Below, piece by piece: positions 46,890-59,248 of a stretch of DNA of 64,000 nt. Positions within the stretch are counted from its first letter, which is position 1, and each line of letters begins with the position of its first letter. The notes under the pieces were generated by a model that was given only the letters and a program-made list of their open reading frames with translations, ran no database searches and was not told the DNA's origin. The position numbers and the translations under genes are program-made. This DNA comes from Combretum micranthum (taxonomy: Eukaryota; Streptophyta; Magnoliopsida; Myrtales; Combretaceae), in contig JAMXBD010001365.1 in NCBI GenBank assembly GCA_024138025.1, positions 186,001 through 250,000 of the forward strand, written 5' to 3'.

Positions 46890-47500
46890 TAAGTAGATGT
46901 CTCGGCCAACAAGGATTCTTAGGGTTAATACAAGTTTTATTGTCATATTAGCAAGATAATGTGAATAATATCCTCAATATTGGCAACACTAAAGAAGAAG
47001 TTTAAAACCAAGTAAAATAGAGATGCATGCACACCTAGTTTCGGCCATGAAGAGGAAAACCATGATTAAAAGTAATTTTGGGGCTCTATCAACAAATAAT
47101 AATAAACCATGCGCCCTAAAATGCTTTTAAGAAAAGGAAATGAAAATACAAACATGAATGCATGATCACTACATGTCTCAACCAATAGAAGATTATTAGG
47201 GTTATTTGTTGGTTTATCTGATCAATAGCTAAGTAACATGGATCATAACCTTAAATATTGACAAAAATGAAAAGGAAAAGTTAAGCCAAATAAGAAAACA
47301 ATACATGTGTATATATGAATCTAGGCCAAGAAGGATTTTAGGAGTTATTAAGCAGTTTATACAAACCATTAGTGGTATGGTAGAATAAATTAGGCTTCAT
47401 TACATAATTAGAGAATATCAATATCATAAAACATGAATAGGATAATTGAACCAAATAAAATATAAGACTATGGTCCTATATAGAAAAATCTCGATTATAT
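46890..47500 (+). repeat. About 135-150 bp degenerate tandem repeats
   Basis: A block of the type GGCCAAGAAGGATT preceded by ATGT or ATGAAT and followed by TTAGG.GTTAT recurs at about 46900, 47035, 47175 and 47325. The spacing of 135-150 bp and patchy similarity in between indicate at least four old units. Confidence 0.5.
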
Positions 47501-47797
47501 TTGAAGAAGTGAATGATTATGTGAGCTAAAATTCACAAAGAAAAGAAAATTAAATATTTCAACCCATACCATGGGCCTATTAGCCCAACAAGAGATAATA
47601 TAGCATTCATGTTGGTTATGATCTTAAATATTATAATTCAAGTAATATGAGTAACAAATATGAATAGAAAGAATTTAAGGTATTAAAAAGAAAGATCCCT
47701 CAAAACCTTAGCAAATATAAGTTTACATATAATGATATAGGCAAAGGATAGAATAAAATAAGTAATCAAATTTAAAATAGAACAATAGATAGTAAAA

Positions 47798-47845
47798 CCG
47801 AAAAATATCGCCTATAGATGCCAAAAATATCGCCTATAGATATTC
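47798..47845 (+). repeat. Short direct duplication AAAAATATCGCCTATAGAT
   Basis: Two exact copies of a 19-bp word lie next to each other, 24 bp apart start to start. Confidence 0.85.
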
Positions 47846-48028
47846 ATATTAGCATAAAATTAACTCATAAGGTTTAATAAAGCAAAACAAGTCAAAATCC
47901 ATTAAACAATGATAATATCAGGTAATATCCGAAGTAAGATTTCAAACGACTATTTACATGCGAATAGGATATAAAATGGATCTAATAAGAATAATTTAGG
48001 GTTATGCGATTAAAACCATTCATAGAAT

Positions 48029-48115
48029 AATGAGAAACATTTATTGAATTAGTTAAGGTTACAAATATGAATGATGAGAAACATCTATTGAATTAGTTAA
48101 GGTTATAGAAATCCT
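48029..48115 (+). repeat. Tandem duplication of about 45 bp
   Basis: ATGAGAAACAT[T/C]TATTGAATT and the following AGTTAAGGTTA occur at about 48030 and 48076, with one mismatch in the core. Confidence 0.85.
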
Positions 48116-49220
48116 AGATTTAAGTAGACCCATGTCCTTTTAATAATGAATAGATTATTATAGTAGGATTAAGGAATTAACATATATAATAAAAAGTACC
48201 AAAAACTTGAAATATGACACATAGCACTTATAGGATCTTATGACCAATTTTCTAGATATTAATACATGATTATTACTTATTATAGGAGAGTTAGACTCTA
48301 TATTGGATTTTTTTGGAAGATTATTACAACTACTTGATATCATGGACAGTGAGTAACTTTAACTATTTCACACTACGTGTGTTTATAATTTAGTTGCATC
48401 TGTATAATTATATCAATATTATTAATTGTGTGGGGATTAAGAACTGCTGTTATTTGAAGGATTGATTAATTGTCAAATTACTAAACTAAAAAATGGAACA
48501 ACTTGTCTACTAATAATGACTGACATTATGATGATTGTGATTGTTGTGAACTTGAATGGTCACCTAACAATCGAACTAAATAATGATAGACAAATAATTA
48601 ACTCGCCATGCATAGCACGATTGCATGATTATTGTATTATCATACTACCATTGTTACTTATTATATTTCAAGTCTATAAAAACATTGGGAGTATCCAAAT
48701 GAAAAGTGGTTAGGCTTAGGATTTCTGGTAGATTACATGGTTCCACAAAAACTAAATGGTAAAGTAAGAAGCGTCGTCTGAGGTATCAGCCTTGGAAAGT
48801 GGAATATTAAGGAAAAATCTAAAATATCAAGTTAGTAGAAATGAACAAAATATCAATGATCAAGAGATAATAAAAATATGAATAATTAAAGTTTCCTAAT
48901 TGATAGTTTTAGACCCTCATGGGCCTTAGTGGTACGTTTGTGCTCTGAAACCTTAGTGAAAGGGCATAAATCTACACCTTACTTGGATTCCGGTCATCCA
49001 AGCTTGTATCTGCTCATTTATCTATTGCATTGTATATGTTTGCTTAATAAACTTGCTTGTAATTTTTTGTTGCATGTATTTGTCTAGTTATCTCACTGAA
49101 CTATGGTGTGCTTACCTCCTTATAGATTCCATTTGTTTCAAGTCAATCCATGGCTAGTGTCTGTACGAAGCGTCAGTCTAGTATGGTGTCACAATCAATT
49201 AGTGTCATCTATGGGAGTGA

Positions 49221-52200
49221 AAAGGAAACAAGCTAGAAAACTCCTTTAATAATTATTATTAGTACTGTCTTTTTGCTTAAGATAATATTTATGTATTATG
49301 CTGCAGTTAGAATCTAGTACCATAGTGCCTAACATATTATCCTTATCAGCTTTATATGTGTATACATTATGTTCGTATTCAAGGCAATGCGATCCTGAAT
49401 GTGGGGTCACTCTATTGTAAATCTTATTTGTGTTAGTCTTATGAAACACTATGAAGGTTCGAAAAGTAGCCTAAATTAATAATTAAGAGCTTCAGTTTGT
49501 CTTCATGTGTTTAGAGTATCCTATGAGGCACGACATTCGTCTTATACATCAGTCCACTCTTTTAGCTTCACTCAGAGTACCGCTCGTCCACACTGGTTGA
49601 TCTATTAATCTAATGAAAAACGTGATTAAAGGTACAAAGAGTCTTGCTTTTTCAAGCAATGTAACTAACCACACTGTCTCCCTAACTCATCCTTAAGCTA
49701 AAATGACTCTAAAATAGCCTTTATCAACTTATCACTATGCCAACTATACAACGATAGTTTACAACAAAAACAACAAGGATTTATAACACAAAAGATCTTT
49801 TAGCTTTCGATACAATTGAAATAGATTTGCTTCTAAATGTATGTGATTTGAACTTCTAAATAGCCTTATCATGATAAAATGATCAATTCAACTCTTGAAA
49901 ATTATTCTTTGGAGTTCTCTCACATATAATATTGTTCGTTTTCATTCTGTATGTTGTCTGAAGCTTTGACGCCATGTTCTTTTTTGTAATCTTCTTCCAA
50001 CATTCAAAATTCCTTCATAAAAGGATACATATTACACTAGTCATTAAAGATAATATTTTTCCTTAATTTGTTAGCTCTTTAAATTTGAAAACCTTCCATA
50101 TTTTGACTGGTGGAAATTTCTAGAAAAGTTCTTCATATCTCAATACCAAGGTGGAATATATTTAAGTTGATTCCTTGTCAAAATAAAAAGATGACCTTCT
50201 AGAAAAGAAAGATTCACTTGGCTTGACTTGTGTAACTTATTGTAACATGTCTCTAAATCACGTCCAGTTTCATCAAAAGTACTTAAAACAATTATGGAAT
50301 CTTTCTAAAGAAAGAAGTGTTAGAGGCTAAATGAATTGTGGGGGCTTTTCTAAAGAAAGAAGCAAAAGAACGTAGTTGTCGGATGAAGAAAGCAAAGCAA
50401 TGAGTTTGATTGAATTGGCTGTTTTCCATCTTTATCTATATCTATATTAAAATAATATGTGTAAATAGATTCGATTTATATCTATATTTTATCTATTTAA
50501 TCTTTTTATGAAATTATTTCTTTCTTTTTTATTTCTATCTATTTTTTGATAAATAATTTATTAAAAAATTAAAAAAAAATCTATATCTCCCAAAAAAAAA
50601 AAAAAAAGCTAGGCAATCGGACCCTAAGATTCAAAATGACTCACTTTTCATCGCCGTTTAACTATATCCGCTAAACTTACTTCCATAGGGCTTTAGATTT
50701 AGCGGTGCGTAACTCGCGCCAGTGGGCCTTTGTACTCCACGTTCTTTAGACTTTTTCTCCGGCTTTTTTAGACTTTAATATTCCCTTCACAGTGACAAGG
50801 CTTATGCCATAGAATATGGTGTAGAAATTCCTTCATGTTCGGGCTCAATTCCGTTTCCGCTACGACGTAGTTATTTCCGTGGGCCTTGCAGTGATTGGCG
50901 CGTTTCGTAACAACGTCTTTACATTTGTGAGGGAGGTCGACCTGCTGAAAGTAATTTGGGGGAAGCAGTTACAAATTTCAATCACGGTTTTAACATATCT
51001 ATCGTAAAATAGCATATAATTTTATATACATAAACATTCTTTTGCTATCAACGAAAAAAAATTATATAGTAGATGGTAATTTTGATGCAAATGAGCCATT
51101 ACTTCTTATTCTTTTATATGGAATTCATTTTATTAATTACTTTTAACAATCATGATTCTATTTGTAATACATTCAGTCAAGATTATCAACAAAATGAGAT
51201 AATATTTTTATAATTTCATTTGTAATTATGAGGATTCAAAAATGAATGCTGATAAATACATTTAAAGGGCCAAATCAATTAGGTGAAATTATAAATTTAT
51301 ATTTATTATTTATATCTATATTATAAAGCTAAAACCTACTTTAATCGGACTCCATAATTTGCTCTTAAAATTTCATTCTTTGCCCATTAATTAAATTGTC
51401 TATGTATTATAATCTACAAACTTCTAAGGATATAATTGTAATTCTATTTCAAACTTCTAAGGAAATTATTGTAATTATGCTTTACATTACCCATGCTCTC
51501 TCTCTCTCCCTCCCTCCCTCCCTCTCTCTCTTTCTCTCCTCTCTCTCTCACATTTTTTATCTTTTAATTTTCCTCATAGAATCTTCTTTTTCAATTAAGA
51601 TAAAATGAAAATATTCAAGGTTTTTTTTATTTTTTTACAAAATAGTTTCCAAATTTAGTTACCATTTTATTCGCTCAAATTTTTTATTTTTTTAGATAGA
51701 ATATTCTGGTTTTCCTCATAGATATTTTGTATTTTATTAATTAATTAGAATAAAATAAAATGGTTTTTGAGTTGTGATTTTCTTCAATGGAACTTTTATT
51801 TATTAAAAAATAAGAAGGGTTCTTAGAAATATTTTGCACATATAATGTCAGTGCACCCAATGCTTGTTGAGTTATAAGAATGAATAATGATTATGCACTA
51901 TCATCAAACAGCACCTAAATTTTACTATTTGAATGGATTGATTGAGAACATAATACTTGATAAATCTATAATTAACCCGTTCCTAAAATGGGAGTAAGAG
52001 AAAAAAAGCAGAAAAATAAAATAAAATAAAAAACAGTCCACTAAAATAGATTGTCATGACATCAATCAGTTATGCTTTTTTTTTTTTTTCTTTTTTTTGG
52101 CCAAGTATATATGCTGTTTATAGTTTATACTTGCTATATAAATTGATGATGTCACATGAAAGAATACATATTTAAGCATATGATATTTTCTTTTTGAGTT

Positions 52201-52504
52201 GAAATAATAAGAAATTGAATGTTCCTACTTCTATAACTTTATTCGAAAATAAATATGGAATTAAATAAATTAATATAATAACGTAATTTGCTTTGAGGAG
52301 CACAGATTCCAAATTTGTTCATCATAAGACCTAGTGTGGCTTCACAAAAATTTTTCCCTTTTCCTTTTTCTCTTAAATATATATATATATATATATTTCT
52401 TTTTCCTTTATTATACAATAGCAGACACCTACACTTGTAATAAAGGATAATTAAATAAATTAAATTATTTAATTTGTTGTTCTGTAAATATATATTTGAG
52501 TTAA
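49221..52504. other. Intergenic DNA without recognised genes
   Basis: No frame with a recognisable domain. Composition is AT-rich except for 50640-50950, which is GC-richer and contains several CG dinucleotides. Simple runs include poly-A at 50586-50606 and (AT)n at 52378-52397. Confidence 0.55.
51493..51551 (+). repeat. (CT)n/(CCCT)n microsatellite
   Basis: A pyrimidine tract made of CT and CCCT units; the plus frame across it (51396-51608) is a repeat artefact. Confidence 0.95.
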
Positions 52505-52833
52505 ATGCAAAAACACCTCCTAAACTTTAAAAGTAGTGTGGATTGATTTCCTAAACTTTAAGAGTATAGTTTTTGAGCCTTTAAATTATAAACAATTTGC
52601 AAGGTTATGACATTTTGTACTTTTTGTCAAAAAAGTACAAAATTTGTCCTATTTCAAGTGTACTTTTTTACAACATTTTTACAGTTTAGTACGAAAGTTG
52701 TATGGGGGAGGATGAAAAAGCCAGGATGTTCTAAACTTGCAAATTGTTTATAATTCAAAGAGTTAAAAACTACGTTTTCAAAATTTAGGACGTCATTCGT
52801 GCTACCTCTAAAGTTTAGGGGGTGTTTTTTCAT
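52505..52833. mobile_element. Foldback MITE with about 100-bp inverted arms
   Basis: The left arm (52505-52603) and the right arm (52736-52833) are imperfect inverted copies. Both contain CCTAAACTTT near the outside and AATTATAAACAATTTGCAAG (or its complement) at the inner edge. The spacer carries its own perfect hairpin, ATTTTGTACTTTTT with AAAAAGTACAAAAT (52612-52643). No transposase is present. The target duplication was not resolved because the flanks are T- and A-rich. Confidence 0.8.
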
Positions 52834-53029
52834 TTTTTTTCCTATGTTTTTTTTATGAAATTGCCAAAATATATTTTTATGTGCCTATATATATCTTTAG
52901 TGGTGGAATTTTTTCCCCTCTCTTGATTATTAACTTCCATATCCATACCCCTTAACCCTATCATTTCAATATCCAATAAAATATCTCCATGTCATCTAAT
53001 GGTACTCCTTTTAACTACCTTTTGATGGT

Positions 53030-54290
53030 CTAAATCAAAATCTGGGCTACTCGAGCTAAGCCCCAAAACACTAGTGGACTGGGCTGCCCTAATAAGCCCA
53101 GACCCTAACAATAGATACTACGATATGAGACTAGGCCTCATCCAGGTAACCATGACCTTCACTTTTCTAGTCACTTGGCACAAATTGCTCCATCGAACCA
53201 GATACCCAGTAGTGGAGTAGTGCACCTATCCCACATCCTCTATGACTATTACCTATTGCCCATTGGCCATAACGTCCATAAACGACAGGTCAATCACCTA
53301 TAAATACTCGCATACCTCCTAAGAGAACGGTAATGTCACACTCAGTTAACCGTTTACAATTAATCTACAAGCTCATCATGACGATATCTAACTTAAGCAT
53401 CGGAGTGACCACATTGGCCCATGTCTAGCGTGCTACTAAAGGAGTTTATGTTTTGTAGGTTTCATTTTCCCGACTGAATTTGAGCCCAAACTACCCTGGT
53501 CTAACCTTTACCGAATTGACGTAAGTGACATTTAAGCTACCCTAGTCCAACCTCTACAAGATTCAAGCAAGAAACACTATCTAATGTGTGTCATCTAATG
53601 TAACTCCTTAAACTATCTAATATGTCTCATTTTTTAAAAATATTTTGTAATTTATAAACACTAAGGAAACCAAACGGTGTTTCTTACTTTAATAATATTG
53701 ATATATATATATATATATATATATGGAAACACTACATGGATGGCTAATATATGGGAATATTGTATGCTACTTACTCGAATTTGAAAAAAGTTGGATTTTG
53801 ATATTTTGGATTTAGACTAGGGTAGAAAGAACAAGTCCTGCAAAATAGAAACTCAGTTGGTGGCGTATCGAGCATAGGCTCAACATAGCCATTTTAGTGC
53901 TTAAGTTAGGGGTCATTAAATATAAGTGATTGGTTAAGTACGACATTACCGTTCTCCAGGGAGGAAGGTGAATATTTATAGGTGATTGACTTAATGGTTA
54001 TATACGTCATGAATGATTATCCAAGAGGCCGATGATTGGTAGTAGTCATGGAAGTCATGGGATGGGCCTATTACTCCACTATTAGATGCCTAGTCTGACC
54101 GAGAAACTTGTATACCAGGGGCCGAAGCGAAGTAGGGATGATCGAGCAAAGGTCATAGTCGTTTGGACAAAGTTTGGTTTCTTATCATAGTGTCTATCAT
54201 TAAGGTTTGGACCCAACAAGTCGGCCCAGCCTACTAGTGTATTGGACTCGACTCGAGTGGCTTAGGTTTCAATTTAAGTCGTCAACATTG
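53030..54290. repeat. 1.2-kb inverted repeat of two LTR-like copies
   Basis: The left arm (about 53040-53600) and right arm (about 53790-54285) are inverted copies separated by a spacer with an (AT)n run (53699-53725). Matching blocks include CACTAGTGGACTGGGC (about 53068) with CCCAGCCTACTAGTG (about 54225), and CACCTATAAATACTCG (53295-53310) with its counterpart near 53970-53986. Each arm has a TATA box pointing to the centre and an AACTTAAGCA block (53390-53400 in the left arm), a landmark of some plant LTRs. No protein is encoded. Confidence 0.8.
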
Positions 54291-55950
54291 TATTTTGGGA
54301 AAAAAATCTCAAAATAAGATGTTTCATATAAGTATTCATAAAATATGTGGGGTGCCATTGACTAGTCATGCCCTCTTTACAATATGGTTTTTAATTAAGA
54401 GGGCAAAACTACTAATTGCATCTATATTGTAAAATAAAGAGTGACTACACCCTTCATGCAATATGAAGAGGTCACATTTTCGGTCTTATAAGATATTTAA
54501 TAGCTAGATTTAGACCTATCAAAATGCTTAATATATCAACTGTTATATTAATTTAATGGTTGAATTATCAATTAGATCATCCCTATAAAAGACCATACAA
54601 GTTCCCCTATTGTTAATATAAGTAATGAAACATGCTGCTAGAGTTTTGATGTTTTGGTTGTTTATACACTAATATAATCAATGGATACTGTACTTGGACT
54701 TCACGACCCTTTACATAACTGAGTGGTGATAACACCTTACGTATTGTATTGGAAGTATTGCAAAATAATGAGCATGTCCCGTGACTTTTGTATATTGCAT
54801 GACAGATTGCTACAACTAATGAACACTCAAGTTTTGATAATTTTTTTTTTTTTCATGCTCAATAACTAGGACATAGTTTAACTTTAGCCACACATTGTCA
54901 AACCTAATTTACAACATTCAAGTTAAAGTTTCTTTCTCTCTTCTTTTTTTTTTTTTTCACCTATTCATGGATAAGGGAAAAAAAATTGTAATTGCTTTCT
55001 ATTGTCAGTTTTACAAGGGTGACGATTGACATGGGGCATATATAAGTAAAAACAAAATGCCACCACAAATTACATTATTCATTATCATTTTCTTTACAAG
55101 AATTGTACGTAATCATTTAAAATCGCAATCAGTACATTATATGTTAATTTATTTTTCTCCAATAAATTCATAGGAAACTAAAATATGGATATGATTAGCA
55201 ATATTAGTGTAAATAAATAATCCTTATGATTTTCATCTTTTCAATTTACATCAATTTATAAAATAAGTAATAACTGAGCTTATTTAGATAATCAAAGTTC
55301 TTAAGAAAATATTAAATTTATATCAACACCTAATATGTAAAAATTCTTTTTGCAAAACTTTAGGATTTAATTGTTGAAATTAAAAAATTTATTGAATTAA
55401 AAAATCTAAAATGTTTTAAACATTTTCAAAAACTTCTAATTTACTTTTTTTTATATATTTTTTTATCACATACGTTGTGTATATGCGGTCTACTAGCGTA
55501 TACATGTATATTTGTATGCATATGCCATATATAATAGATATATATATATATATATTATATAATAGTTTTAAAAAAAAAAGTAAGGAAAAGAACAGGAAGA
55601 TTAGGGAAAAACGCGTGAAGAGTGGAAAAGGCATTCAGAGAAAGAAAGTTATAAGGAATATTACATTTAAATGAGAAAAATGGGGAAAAAAAGGCAAAAT
55701 AAAATGTCTCTTATTATGCTTGACCTGCTATTACAAGACAGAAATAGACTGAAGAATTTGACAAATTTACGGTAGTTTAATTATTTAAGTAAGTTCTTGA
55801 TTTGTCAGTTTGCATTTTGTTTTGAATCTTTATAATAGATGGAAACTTCAGAGAATTACCAGATTCTTTCCTGAAAAAAGCTAAAACCGTTCATTAGACA
55901 AATCACTAACCTAAAGAAGCCCTCTTTATTGGGGTCTTCACTATTATATT
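54291..55950. other. Intergenic DNA, upstream of the esterase gene
   Basis: AT-rich with T runs (about 54841-54855 and 54943-54957) and (AT)n near 55538-55560. No domain-bearing frame was seen. The last few hundred bases should hold the esterase promoter; a TATA-like CTATTATATTAAC lies at about 55942-55954, 50 bp before the start codon, but nothing firm can be assigned. Confidence 0.5.
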
Positions 55951-56002
55951 AACCCCAGTAGTATACTAATATTGGTAGTGCAGGGACACACAGTACAAAG
56001 AA

Positions 56003-57630
56003 ATGACAAAGTCCATATTAGTGCTGCCATGGCTCTCTTTGTTTTCTATGATAGCTCACTTAGGTTTAGGTGTCACCGTTCCTCAAAGCATATTTATTCT
56101 AGCCGGACAGAGCAACATGGCTGGCCGTGGTGGTGTTCAACATGGCAGGTGGAACCACAACGTGCCCCCAGAGTGCAAGCCAAACCCATCAGTCCTGCGG
56201 CTTACCCACGGTTTGGAGTGGCTTCAGGCACGAGAACCGCTTCATGCGGACATTGACACTGCCCACGTATGCGGTGTTGGGCCTGGGATGGCATTTGCCA
56301 ATGAGGCAAAGCGCAACGACTCGAGTCTTGGCGTGGTGGGTTTGGTTCCCTGTGCGATTGGCCATACGAAGATCGGGCAGTGGGCCAAGGGCACGGTTCT
56401 GTATAATCATATGGTGATTCGAGCCCATGCGGCAATGAGGAGCGGTGGAACCTTACGGGCAGTGTTGTGGTATCAAGGAGAGAGTGACACTCGCGACCGA
56501 GCGGATGCTGAGGCATACAAAGGGAATATGGAGAAGCTCATTCAAGACTTGCGGGCAGATCTAGATAACCCATCTCTTCTTTTTATTCAGGTTCTTTTCC
56601 TTTTCTTTCTTTCTTTTTTTTTTTTTAAATCATAATGCATGCTCATTCTTTTTATTAGTAATTTGGAATTTTAGGATCTACTACTCTATAAACAAATAAG
56701 ATTTATTGGACTAATATGATATTGACTAAATGTAGTATTATCAATTATGGATATTTGGTGAATAATCTAACTATTAAATAAATAGGATAATTAATAAATT
56801 AATCATTTTATTGATACGATCACAGTTTCTTATGAATTTAAACTAACCGAAACTATAAAATTTTCCATAGAAACAAATACACACACTACATTTGCAAAAC
56901 ATGACCATGTCATTTTTCTACGTACTTTATTTCAAGAAGTTTTGCTTCTTGAATATATTCCTATAGCAAATATTGATTAAACATACTTATAATAAAAGTA
57001 GTTAGGATTTGATCCTCTCAATTTGTCTTTTTAATTTTGTTTAATTTATAAATCATCTATTGACATTATGTAGAGTATTGAAACATCCTAAGATCTTAAA
57101 TTTTTCTTTATAATTTTAGACATTAACTCTATGTGGTATGTAATGGTATATTAAAAAAGTGAAAACATGAGAAAAAAATATATGGGTAAATGGAGAGGTT
57201 GATTTGATTGCCATTGACACTAGAAAATAGTTTTCACTTTTTACTTTCTTTTTTTTTTTTTTTTTGTGGTTACAATAACGCAGTCATTAGAACCATGACA
57301 ATATGGAGACTCAAACTCGGTACCTCAATGAAAAGAACCAGAATTAGATTTCACTAAGCTATAAAGTCATTGGTCCTTTTTTTTTTTTTCACCACTCTTA
57401 TTCTTGTGCCTAAAATCTTGTAAATGACATGATGTCAGGTGGCTCTTGCATCGGGAGAAGGAAAATATGTGCAAATAGTAAGGAGGGCACAACTTGGAAT
57501 TACATTACCAAATGTGAAATGTGTTGATGCCAAAGGATTAGATCTCAAGCTTGATCACCTACATCTTACTGCCATGGCTCAAGTTCATCTTGGCCAAAAG
57601 TTAGAACAAGCTTTGCTCACTTATAAATAA
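56003..57630 (+). CDS. Probable secreted carbohydrate esterase, SASA family (PF03629), two exons
   Basis: Join 56003-56590 and 57439-57630 gives a 259-residue protein, a normal length for plant relatives of Arabidopsis At4g34215. These are SGNH-fold esterases thought to remove acetyl groups from sugars; the substrate here is unknown. A hydrophobic N-terminus (residues 4-26) looks like a signal peptide, suggesting secretion to the cell wall. Block I GQSNM holds the nucleophile Ser37, block III is WYQGESD (156-162), and the Asp-His pair is Asp235 and His238 in DHLHLT, encoded by exon 2. The usual GGT of the oxyanion loop appears as GHT (120-122). All catalytic residues remain and there are no stops, so the gene looks intact. 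Exon 1 is clearly GC-richer than its surroundings. A decayed gypsy element starts 41 bp after the stop codon. Confidence 0.9.
56591..57438 (+). other. Intron of the esterase gene
   Basis: An 848-bp AT-rich intron with donor CAG/GTTCTTTTCC and acceptor GATGTCAG/GTGG, phase 0. Splicing here joins the residues FIQ and VALASGEG, which matches the family. T-rich runs at 57246-57265 and 57378-57391 are typical of plant introns. Confidence 0.9.
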
Positions 57631-57670
57631 AAAAAATGCACTTGCTAATGGATTGATTCATGTGTCATTG

Positions 57671-58180
57671 TGATACAATAGAAGAGATGGTAATGCTTTA
57701 TGCAAATTTGGGAAAAAAAATAAGTTGACATTTATTCATTCTTTTAATTATTTTGATATTTGTAGACTTTTTAGGAACTCTCTTTATGTGCTATCTTTGA
57801 TACTTATTTTATCCTTTATTTATTTTTATGTCTGTAGGTATTCTAGGAACTTTCCTTTGTGTGCCATATGTGGCATTTTTCGTCATTTAGTTATTTTTTG
57901 TTATGTTCATAGACTTTACTAGGAATAATTTTTTTTAAAAAAAAACGCATTTCATATATATTATACACCCGAAGGTGAGAAAGGCAAATTATTGATTGAA
58001 TGAAATTTCATTGAGCGTGTCTTACTCTTTTCTCCCAAGATTTGAATTTTATTGTGAAAATTTTGGATTTACATGCCAATAACATAGGAATTCTCAGAAT
58101 TAATAGGTGTTAAGATCACAAGCCAAGTATTCGTGCGTTAATCAACGTCTTGAGATAAATTCCATTATCCTGCTGCGTTA
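57671..58180 (+). repeat. 5' LTR of the deleted gypsy element
   Basis: It begins TGATACAATAG and ends TGCGTTA (originally probably GTCA). It aligns throughout with 59249-59764. It starts 41 bp after the esterase stop codon. Confidence 0.85.
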
Positions 58181-58309
58181 GTTGATATCAGAGCTATGTT
58201 TGCTTTAGGATTGTCATGCCACTTTATAGACAAACCAATCAATGACATGTGGATGATATCTATGAACATTATAACTTAGATTAGAGCCTTGAAGGACATG
58301 CTTGTCCAT

Positions 58310-59215
58310 CGAAGATGGAGAACAAATTTTATACCAACGTAACAATTGGAAGGTATGGTTGTCTTGTGATCATTGATGATTTCTCCTGTAATATGATTTC
58401 TAGATATGCTATTAAAAAATTAGGTTTAACCGTAGTAAACCATCCATGTCCATATGACGTTATTCGTAACAATCAACCAATTCGGGTGACAAAACAAGCA
58501 TAGGTATCTTTTCTTTGGGAAAAAATTATAAAGATTCAATTTTTATGTAATATTGTACACATGGATGATTGTCACATACACTTGGGCCAACCATGGATAT
58601 CTTATCATGATGTGAGTCACGATCCTATTAATAATTATTACCATGTTACAATGGGAAGGAAATTCATCTCGATACCCATGGCAAAGGAATATGTGCAACA
58701 TGAGGTAGAATCATTAAAGGGTCGATTGAGGCATTGGTTGGATGAGACATTCAAGGTTGATGTTATAGAAAAAGTTGAAGAGAATGTAGACAAGAATATT
58801 TTTTAGGCTAATGGTAACCTAATCTTTGATTGTTATGTTGATGAAGAGGAAAAGGATGATGTTTTTTAGGTTGTTAGTGATGATAAAAAAAAAAAAAAGA
58901 TTTTATACTAATTATGTGAAACAAGAGTATGTAACTGGAGATGGTAGAGAGAATTTTATTGTTAAAAGGTCTTGCATGACTCTACAAGCTATTGAAGATG
59001 ATTGGTTGAAGAATACTATTTTTCAGTCTACCTGTATCATCCTAGAGAAGATTATATTGGTGCTTAATAAGGACTTTGCTAACGTTTCTAATTTGCTGTC
59101 ATTAGTAAGATTTGAAGAAGAAAATGGCAAGGACAAAGAAAATATTGAGGTTGGATCAATTTATTTGAAGTTTGTCTTGTTAATTCCAATTGGTTCATGC
59201 GTAACATGGTAAGAA
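58310..59215 (+). pseudogene. Retropepsin remnant of the deleted gypsy element
   Basis: The frame from 58315 matches the same protease type as element A: NKFYTNVTIGRYGCLVIID, where the active site DGGS appears as DDFS, then KKLGLTVVNHPCPYDV. After a stop at 58501 the second half (58561-58806) has CHIHLGQPWISY, the flap-side block. The following frame (58826-59212) is acidic and lysine-rich with no named domain and may be the region between PR and RT. The loss of the catalytic motif and a frameshift at about 58880 show it is inactive. Confidence 0.75.
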
Positions 59216-59248
59216 TTCAAAGGAAAATTTTGTTAAACCTGGGGAGAA

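Larger units (their letters stand above)
46870..49220 (+). repeat. Degenerate LTR-like block with subrepeats
   Basis: The right part, about 48930-49140, has GGCATAAATCT, then TTGGATTCCGGTCA, then TTGCATTGTATATGTTTG. The same sequence of landmarks occurs at about 30440-30540 in the composite block. The left part consists of about 140-bp subrepeats. No protein domain, TG/CA ends or target duplication were found, so this is a call by similarity only. Confidence 0.5.

Noticed and set aside
46890..49220. CRISPR-like or satellite array
   Set aside because: Units are too diverged, are spaced irregularly, lack identical short repeats with unique spacers, and the context is plant LTR sequence.
51396..51608. 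70-codon frame with a serine-leucine repeat
   Set aside because: It is a translation of a CT microsatellite.
55477..55674. Overlapping frames of 65-72 codons before the esterase
   Set aside because: They cover an (AT)n run and A-rich DNA; no domain and no plausible splice into the esterase.
56127..56516. Other-frame ORFs over the esterase exon (both strands)
   Set aside because: They are shadows of a GC-rich exon whose own frame has full family motifs.
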